Part shown: one piece after another, positions 23,401-38,400 of the stretch | How the letters are laid out: every line of letters begins with the position of its first letter | Numbering within the stretch: the first letter of the stretch is position 1 | NCBI RefSeq assembly: GCF_029407905.1 | Contig: NC_073635.1 | Location: 35,145,501-35,209,500 of the forward strand | Source of the DNA: Bubalus kerabau | Taxonomy: Eukaryota; Chordata; Mammalia; Artiodactyla; Bovidae | Direction of reading: 5' to 3' | DNA length: 64,000 nt | Notes under the pieces: generated by a model | Seen by the model: only the letters and a program-made list of their open reading frames with translations | What the model was told of the DNA's origin: nothing | Databases searched by the model: none | Translations under genes and position numbers: made by a program

Positions 23401-26400
23401 TTTTAGGTCCCTTTTCCCAGGTCTTGAAGGAAGATTTCTTTTGGATAACTTGAAGCCTCACCTTCTAGCTGCTTTAAAGGAAGCTGCCCAAACCCGAGGT
23501 ATTATAGCTATTTTAGCTTTTTAAAAATAAGTGTAATTATAAAAATGTGAACAATTTATGTGTTTCCTGTTAAGTTGAATGAGTATGGAATTGCCTATTG
23601 GTCAGCAGCCCCATGCGGTTCAACCTCATGTACTCGTGGTTTGAGATGTGTCAGTCGTGGATGCTGACGTCTGTCCGAATGTGAAGGTGGTCGTGTGTTT
23701 AGAAACCTGTGTTTAGGGTTCGGGTGTGGCAGTGGTCCTTACCCCTGCACAGTGCCTCACGGGCCTGCATGCTTCCCCATTTCTTTCCCCTTTTTTGCCC
23801 CCGGCCTCCTCCCTGGTGGGCCACGTGGTGGTGAGAGCGCTGCTGTGGGTTAGGTGGACACGCAAGGGGAGACGGGGTCCGCCTGCTCTACCCCTACATC
23901 ACCTGCCTCCAGGGTTCCACGTGGTTGTGTTGGGGCGGCTTTGGGGACCTGCACATTGAGAAGAGACCTGTGCATCAGGGTTGGGAGGACTCCTGGGGCC
24001 GAGGCAGGAAAGGGTGTCCTCTATTGGGAGTACTTTTTAGGAAAAGAGAATAATTGGGGGAAAAATCACCATGGTTCTGTTTAACCTTATCTTTCAACTT
24101 TTGTGAGCACCTTTGTAAGACTGTTGCCTGAACTTTTTTGTTTGTTTGTTTATATTCTTTCAGCCACTTTTTTTTTTTTTTGTATTGAAGGATATTGAAC
24201 TTTTTTAAAGTTAAATACTGGCCTGAAAAATTCTGGGTTTGTTCTAGGTAAGGTTGTAAAGCGTGCTCTTTGTGACGTGTCTTTTGTACTGTGTGCTGGT
24301 TTTCAAAGGTAATGGCTAAAGGAAAACTTGCTAATGGTCATGCACCTTCATTCCTGTAAATGGAAGCAAAAGGAGTTGGGGCTTGGGGTGCTGATTCAGG
24401 ATGGAGTGCAGAGAGGCTGTGGGCAATGCGGTGTGAGCTGGAGGGCGTCCGGACGCTGCTGTTCCCTGTGTCAGGAGCTTTAGAGGAGCCTTGTGAGGAG
24501 TCTTAATGTGAATTCTTTCCTATGACTCTGCTGTTCTCTGCTCCAAAGTTTTCCAAGTTCTTACTTCCCAAGTTCTCTATTATCTTCTTATGTAAAACAT
24601 TACAGTGCAATACAATGTACACACAGAAAAGTATGCTTATCTTACACATCAGATCAGATCAGATCAGATCAGTCGCTCAGTCATGACTGACTCTTTGCGA
24701 CCCCATGAATTGCAGCACGCCAGGCCTCCCTGTCCATCACCAACTCCCGGAGTTCACTCAGACTCACTTCCATCGAGTCAGTGATGCCATCCAGCCATCT
24801 CATCCTCTGTCGTCCCCTTTTCCACTTGACCCCAATCCCTCCCAGCATCAGAGTCTTTTCCAATGAGTCAACTCTTTGCATGAGGTGGCCAAAGTACTGG
24901 AGTTTCAGTTTTAGCATCATTCCTTCCAAAGAAATCCCAGGGCTGATCTTCAGAATGGACTGGTTGGATCTCCTTGCAGTCCAAGGGACTCTCAAGAGTC
25001 TTCTCCAACACCACAGTTCAAAAGCATCAGTTCTTTGACACTCGGCCTTCTTCACAGTCCAACTCTCACATCCATACATGACCACAGGAAAAACCATAGC
25101 CTTGACTAGACGGACCTTTGTTGGCAAAGTAATGTCTCTGCTTTTGAATATGCTATCTAGGTTGGTCATAACTTTCCTTCCAAGGAGTAAGCATCTTTTA
25201 ATTTCATGGCTGCAGTCACCATCTGCAGTGATTTTGGAGCCCCAAAAAATAAAGTCTGACACTGTTTCCACTGTTTCCCCATCTATTTCCCATGAAGTGA
25301 TGGCACTGGATGCCATGATCTTCGTTTTCTAAATGTTGAGCTTTAAGCCAACATTTATACTCTCCACTTTCACTTTCATCAAGAGGCTTTTTAGTTCCTC
25401 TTCACTGTCTGCCATAAGGGTGGTATCATCTGCATATCTGAGGTTATTGATATTTCTCCCGGCAATCTTGATTCCAGCTTGTGTTTCTTCCAGTCCAGTG
25501 TTTCTCATGATGTACTCTGCATATAAGTTAAATAAACAGGGTGACAATATACAGCCTTGACGTATAGGTCTAGTGGAATTTTATAAGCTGAGTACACCCA
25601 GATCAGAACCAGAAGACTGGCTGCCTCTCTGAGATAGTCCTGGCCACCCAAGGGCAACTGTGACCCTGACTCTCGACAGCACAGATGGACTCGGGGCTTC
25701 CTGTGCTTCCTGTGGGGGGAATCCATGTGCACACAGTCTGCTGTGGTCACTTGCCCTGAATTTGGGATCCAGCTTGGTGTCCGCAGTTGCAGACCGTTCT
25801 TTCTCACAGCAGTGCTATTTCATTGTGTGGTTTCCCTTTGTTTTGAAGAGAGAATTTTTGTTCATGTGCATTAGTTTCTGAGGTAGGTAGGGAGTTGGAA
25901 ATCAGTTGAAAATTATTCAGAATCAAATCAGGCTCAAAGGGTAGAAGACCAGCAGGATAATGTTGGTCTTGCTTCGAATTTTCAAGTACTCTGTGGCACA
26001 GGGCGTGGCCACAACCTCTTCTCTAGCCTTGCATGAATGGGGACCTATCGTAATATTTTTGGGATGAGTTACATTTATCTACTGTTAACTCAGTAATATG
26101 ACGTCTTTGTAAAGCTGAGTCTTCCCACTCTGTGTGTGTTCTCGTTTTCTCATCGACTATGAGTTCTGATTTGTTATTTTGGAATCATCTGCAGACGCTG
26201 TGTTTTATCTCTGGTTCCTGGTTTTACACTAGAAGGGACGTCTTTGCTGTTATTGTCACCCGTGATGTGCAGCTAGTTATCTCAGAAGTTGTCTTCACTG
26301 TCACTTATCTGGATTTAAGTATTAATATTAGCCTGCCACCCTTGTGATTATTTAATCATCCTGGTCTCTAGCCTTTCTGGTTTCTTTATCTGGCCACGTG

Positions 26401-29400
26401 GTGAAGGGACTGCCTCCTGGGCATCCTCCCTGTTGTTTTGTACCATTAGTTCTAGACAGAAATGTATTTTTGATGTCACTTTATCCCCAAGAACAGATTT
26501 ACTGCTTGGGGAGCATTATGGTGTAGGGCTAGTGGGGACTCAGTAATGACCCCTTTGCTTTCCTTTCCTGGGACCCCAGTTGGTGAAGGAAGACCCAGAG
26601 AGGAACCAGTTGGTAGACCTTACTGGTCAGCCCTGCGTCACTGCGGTGACCCTGGTCTTGGGGGTGTGGCTTAGGGCACGCTGTGGGCCTGTACTGTGAC
26701 CTCTACGGTGAGATGGATGAGCTCACCAGGCTGGTCACAGGCAGCATTGGGGACCTCGACTTCCTTCCCGGCCCGCCCTGCACTGCGGAGCTGCGGGAGC
26801 TACCCCGGGCATCCCCCTGGGCAGGGGCAGGCGTTTCTTCCTACACTGAGCAGTCAATGAGCCAGTCTTCTTTCTGGTGTGTGGGGCAGGAGTATGAGAA
26901 GAGAGGCCGAGAGGGCTGCATCTGTGGGGCTCCCTTCCTACGGTGGGAACGTCACAGACGTGAAACGTCAGTGGATCTTTTTGGCTGCAAAAACCGATTA
27001 TGTGATCCTTTTGCTGACACAAAGCACCGTGGGCTTCTCTTTCCTAATTGTAAGTAAAATCTGATTGGCCACATTTGGAAGTACAGCTGCACACAGTTGC
27101 ATGGGAAGTGTTTTCTTTGGCAATGGGAGTAGCCCTAACAAAATACCTCATCATGTGGAAGTTTTATCTTCCACTTGTTTCACTGTAAAATCCTCAGCTA
27201 AGAACTGTGGTACTGACTGTACTCTCACTATTTAACTCTGTTGCCTCTCATTTGCAGTTGCACACTTCAGTTCAGTCAGCCAGTTAAGTAGCTCAGTCGT
27301 GTCTGATTCTTTGTGACTTCATGGACTGTAGCACCCCAGGCTTCCCTGTCCACCACCAACTCCAAGAGCCTACTCAAACTCATGTTCATTGAGTCGGTGA
27401 TGCTATCCAGCCATCTCATCCTCTGTCATCCCCTTCTCCTCCTGCCTTCAATCTTTCCCAGCATCAGGGTCTTTTCAGATGAGTCAGTTCTTCGCATCAG
27501 GTTACCAAAGTATTGGAGTTTCAGCTTCAGCATGAGTCCTTCCAATGAATATTCAGGACTGATTTCCTTTAGGATGGGCTGGTTGGATCTCTTTGCTGTC
27601 CAAGGGATTCTCAAGAGTCTTCTCCAACACCACAGTTCAAAAGCATCAGTTCTTTGGTGCTCAGCTTTCTTTATAGTCCAACATCTATACATGACTACTG
27701 GAAAAACCACAGCTTTGACTAGACAGACCTTTGTTGGCAAAGTAATGTCTCTGCTTTTTAATATGCTGTCAACTTTGGTCATAACTTTTCCTCGAAGGAG
27801 AAAGTATCTTTTAATTTCACGGCTGCAATCACCATCTGCAGTGATTTTGGAACCCAAAAAATAAAGTCTCTCACTGTTTCCATTGTTTCCCCATCTATTT
27901 GCCATGAAGTGATGGGACCAGATGTCATGATCTTAGTTTTCTGAATGTTGAGTTTTAAGCCAACTTGCTCACTCTCCTCTTTCACTTTCATCAAGAAGCT
28001 CTTTAGTTCTTCTTCATTTTATGCCTTAAGGGTGATGTCGTCTGTATATCTGAGGTTATTGATGTTCATCCCAGCAATCTTGATTCCAGCTTGTGCTTCA
28101 TCCAGCCTGGCATTTCTCATGATGTACTTTGCATATAAGTTAAATAAGCAGGGTGACAATATATAGCCTTGATGTACTCCTTTCCCTATTTGGAACCAGT
28201 CTGTTGTTCCATGTCCAGTGCTAACTGTTGCTTCCTGACCTGGTTACAGATTTCTCAGGAGGCAGGTCAGGTGGTCTGGTATTCCCATCTGTTTAAGAAT
28301 TTTACACAGTTTGTTGTGATCCACAGAGTCTTCTGCATTTGGGGGAAACAAAGCCAACCTTGACTTTGGTTTGCTTTCTGTGTAGTCCAGCATCCGGGGG
28401 AGTGGCATGTGCTTGTCGTCTACACTTGCTCACCATCTGTTGTCTCTGCAGATGCACTTTTCATTCAGTGCAATAAAATTGCCTGACTGAGATCACCAAT
28501 TAATGACTTTTTTAAAATTATTAAATCCAGTGAAATTGTTTTGTTCTTCTTACCTGGTCCCCCTGAGGCTTTGCTCCTACTGGTCACTCATCTTTAATTC
28601 CCCGGTTCTCTCGTTGTCCTGATACTTCTTTGGCTTCTTTTAAGAATTATTTGTGAATTTCTGTTCCTTAGTTGACCCCTTAATGGGGGTCAGTTCAGAA
28701 ACTCCTTATGGTCTTTGGGCCTCCTTGTTCACCCAGGTCCCTTGATCACACACGTGTAGTAGTCTGTATGTCTTCTGTTGGTGCCCAGTTTCAGGACTCG
28801 CAGTGCAGTGCAGGGTGGTGGGTATGGGCCCAGGCTCTGTCAATGCACAGATCTGGGCTCAGATTTGATTCCTCCATTGTGTGACCTTCAACAAATTACC
28901 TGATCTCTGTGAACCTCTTTCCTCATCAGTGACATCCTTCCAGAAAAGTGTATCTGGGGAGCTCGAGAATCAACTACATGAAACGAAAGATTGTTTTCTT
29001 TCTTACAAGTATAATGAAATGAGAATAAGGGTTGAGTGGAGGATGGCAGGCAGTCCCAGCCTACCAGCTGAATTTTATCCAGTTTGCATGATGCCATCAG
29101 GCAGGCTATTGACAACCTCTCCAGTGATATTTTAGTTTGGGCAGGCTTTCTCTGAAGATAAGCTGGTGTGCATAGAGCGTGTAGTTTAACATGACACCTG
29201 GCTAATGAGAAACACTGTTGTCATTCTGTCCATGGAGCTCCTCAGGGAGCTCAAAGTCCACGCTTTCCCTGCTCGAGTCCTTATCTTGTATCCTTATCTG
29301 TCTTGCCTCTTGTGTCCATATCTGTCTTGCCTCTTGTGTGATCTTTCCTCGTGAGCACGGCACCATCACCACCGTTGTTCTCGTGTCTCTGGGCTCTGGG

Positions 29401-32400
29401 GATGGAATTTCTGTGTCGCCCTTCTCCGGCTGTGCTGTGAGCCCCCAGGGCCTCCTCCCTGCTGTGCTCATCTCATCTCATCACCATCTGCTGATGGGTT
29501 CCGTGTGTGTCCTGACTCTGGACAGGTCTGGTCTTGTTTGAATGGCCTGCGGGGCTCCCGTGACTGGCCTCAAGAGACCAGAGTTCCCTTCATCTGAGAG
29601 AGCAGAGCCCTGTGAGGCTTGTCACCCCCGCGAGGCACAGTGCCCGCTTCAGGGTGGACACTTGGTAAAGTTTTCTTTTACACGAATTCAGGTTTTCGTG
29701 CATCTGTGTTTCTGCACACAGTGTCCCCTTTGCTTAAAATACTCTCCTGCACCCTGCCTGCCGGCTTCTGTTCATCTCTTTGCCTTCAACCCACAAGTCT
29801 CCTCCAGGGAGAGGCTCTCTGTGCTATCCCTGCCCCCGCACCTCCCCCACGCCCCTGCCCCTGCCCCTGCAGGCCACACAGACCTGTGTCATTCAAGCCT
29901 GTCGCTGCCCTTTTAATCTTTTCTGCCTGATCACAGCCCCGTTTTCCTGGGCCAGACAGACTAGGAAGCTGCCCATTAGTCTCTTTCATGTTCCCAGTGC
30001 CAGGTTGATAGGCTGATGCTGAGCTCCCGTTGCTGGGCTGGGTGGGGTGGAGCTGCGGGGATGGGGACACAAGCAGGCAGATGCCTGTAGTGTGGCCGTG
30101 AGTCAGAATTTCTTTTCAAATGCGTATCTTCTGTGTCTTATTTGTTCTACACCTTAATCCTCCTCTGAGGGACAGAGACACTGAGGCTGAAAGAGCTTGA
30201 AGGACTTAGGGCTATCTGGAGCTTCAGAGTTGGGGTGAAGATTCTGTTGTTTTGTTTTTTCTATCAGAGGTCTAGGTTATTTCTGTATTAAGTTACTTGA
30301 GTAAATGGGTGACTCTTGGAAGTTAGAAGAGCAGGTAAATAGGTTTTGGAGGAAGTAGAAGAAAAACAGTTGAATCAGACACATGATAGGAATGCTTCAT
30401 AATTTGGATTTAGTTTATATTGAAAGTGAAAGTTGCTCAGCTGTGTCCAACTCTTTGCAACCCCATGGACTATACAGTCCATGGAATTCTCCAGACCAGA
30501 ATACTGGAGTGGGTAGCCTTTGCCTTCTCCAGGAGATCTTCCCAACCCAGGGATTTAACCCAGGTCTCCCGCATTGCAGGTGGATTCTTTACTAGCTGAG
30601 CCATAAGGGAAGCCCAAGAAAACTGGAGTAGGTAGCCTATCCCTTCTCCAGCAGATCTTCCTGACCCAGGAATCGAACCTAGGTCAATTATATTGAAGTA
30701 TATCCTTAAATCTTAAATGTATATTCTGCTATGTTTGGAGTTTGTTTATGGCTTTTCTTTTACATAATGATGTGTAAGATTCTGAAAACAGTGCTATCTT
30801 AAATTCAGAATAATTGCTGTAGCCATTATGTGAAAACTGTGACAATTCCGGCTTTTTCTAAGAACGGATTTAATTATATTCTAGCACAACAACTTCTCTG
30901 GGGATACTCAGGTATGATGACTGACTAAGTGTTGTATTCATTTGCAGCCTGATGTTTTTGTTCATTTGATTCTTTGAATCCTGTTTTTTCATTTACCCCA
31001 GTAGCTAGAAGTTGTATCAGTATTATTTTTTGGTGCTAACAATTAAAGGAGAGAGGAAACTATACTAGTAGAGTACATAGGTGGTTGTTACACATGTCAC
31101 AATCAGGCCATGTTTCAGTTCATAGAACATTTAGTCTCAAATGAAACAATTGTGCTGAGATTGGTATTTAAGCTGTGGGATTTAATGGAAGGGTGAGAGT
31201 GCCCACACTTGTTATATGATGAGATTGAAATGGACAGAGGGACATCCATTCTAGGATCTCTGTCAGTGAAGTGTCAGTAATTGACTGTCTTTTTATAAAA
31301 AATTTTGATAGACTTGTATTGTTTTCCTCCAGTTCGTGTTTCCCTTGGAAAATCAGGATATGAGATTAGCTTTATAGAAACTGTTTTTATAGTAAACATT
31401 ATAGTAAACATTTGGAGTCAGTCTATTCCTTGAAGCTAAAATTAAATTAGAAGCTAAGTCACTGTTATAGTGATAATTCATATAAGTATTAACCTTGTTT
31501 TCTAGCTTGTAGGAAAAGTGGCTGATCCCTCACAGCTACCGTGACTGTATTCCTACATCTTTAAGGAGTGATCACAGCGGAAGGCAGAGTCTTGTTGTCA
31601 GCAGGCTGTATGGTTAGCCGCCTGCCCTGGGCAGGGGGTGCTCTGGGTGGCGTCGGCCACCGCCCGACTTGTCGTCTGTCTCCTGTTCAGGATGGAAGCG
31701 AGGGCCGCGCTGCAGTGTCACTGCCGACTTTTTGAGAAGTCTGCTCGCAGTGCTGTTCTGAGCCAGCCTGGTGCCCTGTGGAGTAGAGGGAGGCTTCCCT
31801 GGGCCCTTGCAGAGCGCCGGGAGCACCGGGCTGGCCACCGAGCTGCCCTCTCCATCCCTGTGTGCTGCTTTTCTGTCCTTTGTTTCCTTTTTCTTCCTTT
31901 GAAGATTTGACTGACAGATGGCCTACAGTTTAACTGGCACCTCATCTTATTTTCAAGTGGACTGTAGCATCCTGTTTCCATCCACGTGGAAAATCTTCCT
32001 CAAAGTGAGGGCTGAACCATAGATTTAGCATGCTGACGGTTTTACCTTGAGCTGACCCACAGGAAAGCACAAACCACTCTGAGCAGAGTTGTTCCTAAAT
32101 AGTTACAACTGATAAACACTCTCTTTCTAGGAACATGCCTGGCACGAAATACTTAACCTCTTTTGACAGTGCTGATAATTCTAAAGGCAGGGCCACAGAA
32201 GCACAAGTCATTTAATAAATGCTGTTGAATTATTTTATGGATACCAGTTGAGGTGCTTCACAATTTCAAGGGTGCCCCAATCCAGGGCATGGAGACATTT
32301 TTCTGTGTTAACATTTATACTTTAGGGCAAAAGCTGAAAGCTTAACTACAAAATAAACAGAAATCAGAACTCCAAGTCTAATTGACTTCTGTGTTTAGAA

Positions 32401-35400
32401 TTGTCTCTTACTACATTTTCTCTCTCCTTTATTTTTTATGATTTGTTTCATCAGAGCATGACTGGCATTAATCGCATGTTACATGTGCTGTGTGCGTCAA
32501 TTGCATGTTACATGTGGTGTGTGCAACCACGTTACGTGTGGTGTACACGTGAATCACATGTTACACATGGCGCACACGGTCGCATGTTACATGTGGTGTG
32601 CGCGTATCATTGACATTTTATTTGCACATCGATACTAGACAGCTGTCCTGAAGGTAGGTATGTGGCTTATAGGCTGCTGAATTTCATGCAAGGTTATTGG
32701 ACAGGATTATCTGCAGAGTGCATGTTGGGTGGCAGTTATTAACATGGAACACAGTGTGCTGCACATTTGGTTTTTCTGTTTTTTGAGTGTTCTGAATTTT
32801 AATTTCTAACTCTTTTTTTGTATCTTTGATATTATATCCTTGCCTTGTGATTTGGATATTCTATTATAGTTAATTCAGTAAGCATTTTTCAGAAAATTAA
32901 AAATTAATTAAAAAATAATATTTTAATGGGACTCACAGACCAAGGAGGCTGTGCTAGTCAGACTATAGACAAGATTTTGTGACTTCTTAAACACTACTGC
33001 CTGACTCACCCTATGTCACATAGTGTAGAAACTGACAATAATTAGGACGTGCGTATTGGTGTCTTCAACAGTTGCAGAAGTGTGTCCTTGCTTAAACTTC
33101 CGTGGCAGTAATTTTAAATGTCTTATTGTAACATGAGAGAGAATCTTCTTGGTAGAAGTTAAGGCCATCTCCCTGGTGTGTGAGTCTGTGAAATAAGAGT
33201 GTCCTTCCCTGGTTAACAGATATTGATGGACAAAATTTCAAGGGGCTTGAGGTGTTCCCCTTTTTATATTTTTTTCCAAAATCAGTCTTTCCAGAGCCTA
33301 GATATTATATGTATGCTAGGGAGAAAATGGAATGTTAGTTTGCATAAGATTGAATTTGAGATGCTTTTTATTTCCCTGTATAGGCAAATATATACCCACA
33401 GGTATATCATGTTATTTTAAAATTTTATTATCCCTGATATTGTAGACAAATACATGGAAACACAAAATGTGCTTAGAAATAAAATGTTATTTTCTAGACC
33501 AGTGGCTGAAAATCAGCAAACATGTTTTTTTCCCCAGAGAAAACCTTACTAGCCTCCTGGTTTATCAACCGTCCCAGAGTGCAGCTACCTGGTGTGGAAA
33601 GGATGCCATCACAGCTGGCCCCTGTGCCCCATTGCTTATCCCTGAAGCACTGCCTCCAAGGCCAGAGTCCAGAAGAATGCCCTTTCCTGGGTCATAAGCA
33701 CAAGTGAACTCTGCCTCGGAGGGTCGTGGCCGTGCTCCCTGCCTGGACATGCACAGAGCATCTCAGAGCTGTAACCTCGGCCCCTTCCTCTCTCCAGTGA
33801 GCCCTCAAGTCCCAGAGAGGCCGTGCTAGCCCCCTCTTCTCAAATATCCAGTTGTGGTAGACAGGAAGCTCCAGGCTCCTGGCGGCCTCAGTTCCTACTG
33901 CCTGGGTCAGCTAGGACAGGGACACCAGTCCCCATACTCTCACCTGGAGCCTCACTTTATCCTTTCAGCTGCTTGGCTCCTGGGAGCACCACAAAGAAAA
34001 ATTCTTACAGGGCCTGCGTATAAATTATCCTTAAATAAAATGAGGCTTTTTAAAGCTTTATTTACATTTTCTTTGATGGTCTTATTTGTGATCAAATCAC
34101 CACTAAAAATTATTTTCCATGTTGATTCCATTTGTGTGATACTATAGGGTAATTTTTTAAATGCATGTAAATGCATTCTATATATTTATTTAAAATAAGC
34201 ACTTTCCAAGGGCTTTCCTGGTGGTCCAGTGGCTGAGACTCCGTGCTCCCAATGCAGGAGGCTTGGCTCAATCCCTGGCCAGGGAACTAGATCACACTTG
34301 CTACAACTAAAGGTCCCACATGCTTCAGTGAAGACTGAAGATCCTGTGTGTCGCAGCCAACACCTGATGCAGCCAAATAAAATAAATAAAATTTATAAAA
34401 AAAATAAAGTAAGCATTTTCCAGAGAAAAATATTACTTCTCTAGGCTCTATCAGCACAATTATGCCAAATTGTTGCATTTTTACAGTGTGCTTAAAACTC
34501 TCAAAGTGACTTTCTAGGCCTATCTACTATGCAAGAATATGCAAGTTAAATGAGTGACAGCAGACTTGTATGTACTCATAGCATCTCTTTATGTGACTTG
34601 CAGGAAGACCCTGCACTCAGCTTCAGCTCCTTAATCCAGATCGCTTTGCACGTCTTATCAAAGAAGTAATGAACACATTCTGGCCTGGCAGAGAGTTGAT
34701 TGTCCAGTGGTACCCATGCGATGAAGACAGAAAGCATCCATCTGTGTCATGGCTTAGGATGGTGTGGAAGCATCTCTACGTACATTTTTCAGAGGATCTG
34801 ACTTTATTTGATGAGATGCCGCTCATCCCCAGGACCCCACTAGAAGAAGGGCAGACATGTGTGGAGCTCATCAGACTCAGGGCTCCTTCATTAGTCATTT
34901 TAGATGATGAGTCGGAAGCACAGCTTCCAGAATTTTTAGCAGATGTGGTACAGAAGCTTGGAGGGATTGTCCTTAAAAAATTAGATGCCTCCATACAGCA
35001 CCCACTTATTAAAAAATATATCCACCTGCCCTCACCGAGTGCTGTGCTGCACATCATGGAGAAGATGCCTCTGCAGAAGCTGTGTAACCAGGTTGCATCG
35101 CTGCTTCCGACGCACAAAGACGCCCTGCGTAAGTTCTTAGCCAACCTGACTGAGAGCAGTGAGAAGGAGAAGAGAATAATTCAGGAGCTGACAATATTCA
35201 AGCGCATCAACCATTCATCCAGCCAGGGGCTGTCCTCCTACACCAGGCTGAAGGGCTGCAGGGTCCTGCACCCTGCGGCCACTCTCCCGGCTGGCCTGCG
35301 GCTCTCCATCTCAGTGGTGGACAGCAGCGATGAGGCCACCATCCGCCTGGTGAACTTGCTGAAGGTGGAGAAGGTCAGGACCACCAGCTGCTTGAAGCTC

Positions 35401-38400
35401 ATCTTAAAAGACATAGAAAGTACATTTTACTCTCAAGAAGAGGTGACACACCTTGTGCTATGGGTCCTTGAGAACCTGTCCTCTCTCAAAAGTGAGAACC
35501 CAAATGTGCTTGATTGGTTAACACCACTAAAATTTATTCAGCTCCCGCCAGGGCGGCTGGTGATGGCCAGTGAACTCTTCGACCCTGACGTAGAGGTGTT
35601 GAAAGACCTCTTCTATGACGAAGAGGAAGCTTGTTTCCCGCCTTCGGTCTTTACCTCCCCAGACATCCTTCACTCTTTAAGACAGATTGGCTTGAAAAAT
35701 GAAGCCAGTCTCAAAGAGAAAGATGTTGTGCAAGTGGCTAAAAAAATTGAGGCCTTACAGGCCAGTTCTTGTCCAAATCAGGACACTCTCCTGAAGAAAG
35801 CCAGGACACTCTTACTGGTTTTAAATAAGAACCCTGCCCTGCTGCACTCATGTGAAGGGAAGGCGACCTTAAAGAAGATAAAATGGGTTCCAGCTTGCAA
35901 GGAAAGGCCCCCAAACTACCCAGGCTCCTTAGTCTGGAAGGGTGACCTCTGTGAGCTCTGTGCACCCCCTGACATGTGCGATGCAGCCCATGCCATCCTG
36001 GTTGGCTCGTCACTTCCCCTCGTGGAGAGCGTCCATGTAAACTTGGAGAAAGCTTTAGGCATCCTCACAAAACCTGGTATCAACGCTGTCTTAAAGCACT
36101 TTAAGATCGTTGTGGATTGGTATACATCAAAGACCTTTAGTGATGAAGACTACTACCAATTCCAACATATTTTGCTTGAAATTTATGGATTCATGCATGA
36201 TCATTTAAATGAAGGGAAAGATGCTTTCAGAGCCTTAAAATTTCCGTGGGTTTGGACTGGCAAAAAGTTCTGTCCTCTTGCCCAAGCTGTGATAAAACCA
36301 TTCCATGATCTTGACCTTCAGCCTTATTTGCATAGTGTGCCTAAAACCATGGCAAAGTTCCACCAGCTGTTTAAGGCCTGTGGCTCAATAGAGGAGTTGA
36401 CAGCAGATCATATTTCCATGGTCATTCAGAAGGTGTATCTCAAAAGTGACCAAGACCTCAGTGACCAGGAAAGCAAACAGAATCTTCATCTTATGTTGAA
36501 CATTATCAGGTGGCTTTACAGCAATCAGATTCCAGCAAGCCCCAACACACCGGTTCCTATACATCATAGCAAGAACCCTTCCAAGCTCATCATGAAGCCA
36601 ATTCATGAATGCTGCTACTGTGACATCAAAGTTGATGACCTGAATGACTTACTGGAAGATTCTGTGGAGCCTATCATTTTGGTGCATGAGGACATACCCA
36701 TGAAAACCGCCGAGTGGCTGAAAGTCCCATGCCTCAGTACAAGACTAATCAACCCTGAGAACATGGGCTTTGAGCAGTCAGGACAACGAGAACCGCTGAC
36801 GGTAAGGATCAAAAACATTCTGGAAGAGTACCCTTCAGTGTCAGATATCTTTAAAGAGCTTCTTCAAAATGCTGATGATGCAAATGCAACAGAATGCAGC
36901 TTCATGATTGACATGAGAAGAAACATGGACATCCGAGAGAATCTCCTGGACCCGGGGATGGCAGCGTGCCATGGGCCGGCTCTGTGGTCATTCAACAACT
37001 CCCAGTTCTCGGATTCAGACTTCGTGAACATAACCAGGCTTGGGGAATCTCTGAAGAGGGCCGAAGTTGACAAGGTTGGGAAGTTCGGTCTTGGGTTCAA
37101 CTCTGTGTACCACATCACTGACATCCCTGTCATTATGAGCCGAGAGTTCATGATAATGTTTGACCCGAACATCAACCACATTAGCAAGCACATTAAGGAC
37201 AGGTCTAACCCTGGGATCAAAATTAACTGGAGCAAACAGCAGAAGAGACTCAGGAAGTTTCCTAATCAGTTCAAACCATTCATGAACGTGTTTGACTGTC
37301 AGTTGCCCCTGACGGTGGAGGCACCCTACAGTTATAGCGGGACTCTGTTCCGACTGTCCTTCAGAACCCAGCAGGAAGCCAAAGTGAGCGAGGTCAGCAG
37401 CACCTGCTACAACACAGCTGACATCTACTCTCTGGTGGATGAGTTTAGTCTCTGTGGACACAGGCTCATCATTTTCACTCAGAATGTAACCTCCATGTAC
37501 TTGAAGTACCTGAAGATTGAGGAGACCAATCCCAGCTTAGCACAGGACACAGTAATCATAAAAAAAAAACCATGCTCCACCAAAGCGCTGACTGCACCTG
37601 TCATCAGCGTTCTAAAAGAAGCTGCTAAGCTCATGAAAACTTGCGGCACCAGTAACAAAAAGCTCCCTGCCGAGGCCCCCAAGTCATCTTGCATCCTGCA
37701 GATCACAGTGGAGGAATTTCACCACGTGTTCCGAAGGATTGCGGACTTACAGTCACCACTTTTCAGAGGTCCAGAAGATGACCCGGCTGCTCTCTTTGAA
37801 ATGGCTAGGGCAGGCCAATCCAAAAAGCCGTCAGATGAGTTGCCCCAGAAAACCGTGGATTGTACCACATGGCTGATCTGTACCTGCATGGACACAGGGG
37901 AGGCACTCAAGTTCTCCCTAAGTGAGAGCGGGAGAAGGTTGGGCCTGGTCCCATGTGGGGCTGTGGCGGTTCTCCTTGCTGAAGTCCAGGACCAGAAGTG
38001 GGCCGTGCGGCCACAGGCTGGAGAAGTGTTCTGCTATTTACCCCTGCGGATAAAGACAGGATTGCCAGTTCACATCAACGGGTGCTTTGCTGTTACTTCA
38101 AACAGGAAAGAGATCTGGAAGACAGACACAAAGGGGCGCTGGAACACCACCTTCATGAGGCACGTGGTCGTGAAAGCATACTTGGAGGCTCTCAGCGTGC
38201 TGCGTGAGCTAGCTGCCAGCGGGGAGCTGATGGACTACACTTACCACACTGTATGGCCTGACCCCGACCTAGTGCATGATGACTTTTCTGTCATCTGCCA
38301 AGGGTTTTATGAAGACATCGCCCATGGGAAAGGGAAGGACTTGACGAGGGTCTTCTCCGACGGGTCCATGTGGGTCTCCATGAAGAACGTGAGATTTCTG

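Noticed and set aside
26683..27057. 124-residue open frame in SACS intron 8
   Set aside because: No recognisable domain, no supported splice sites, and ordinary length for chance in this composition.
32472..32609. Regular repeats as a CRISPR array
   Set aside because: This is mammalian DNA; units are contiguous with no unique spacers, so it is a minisatellite.
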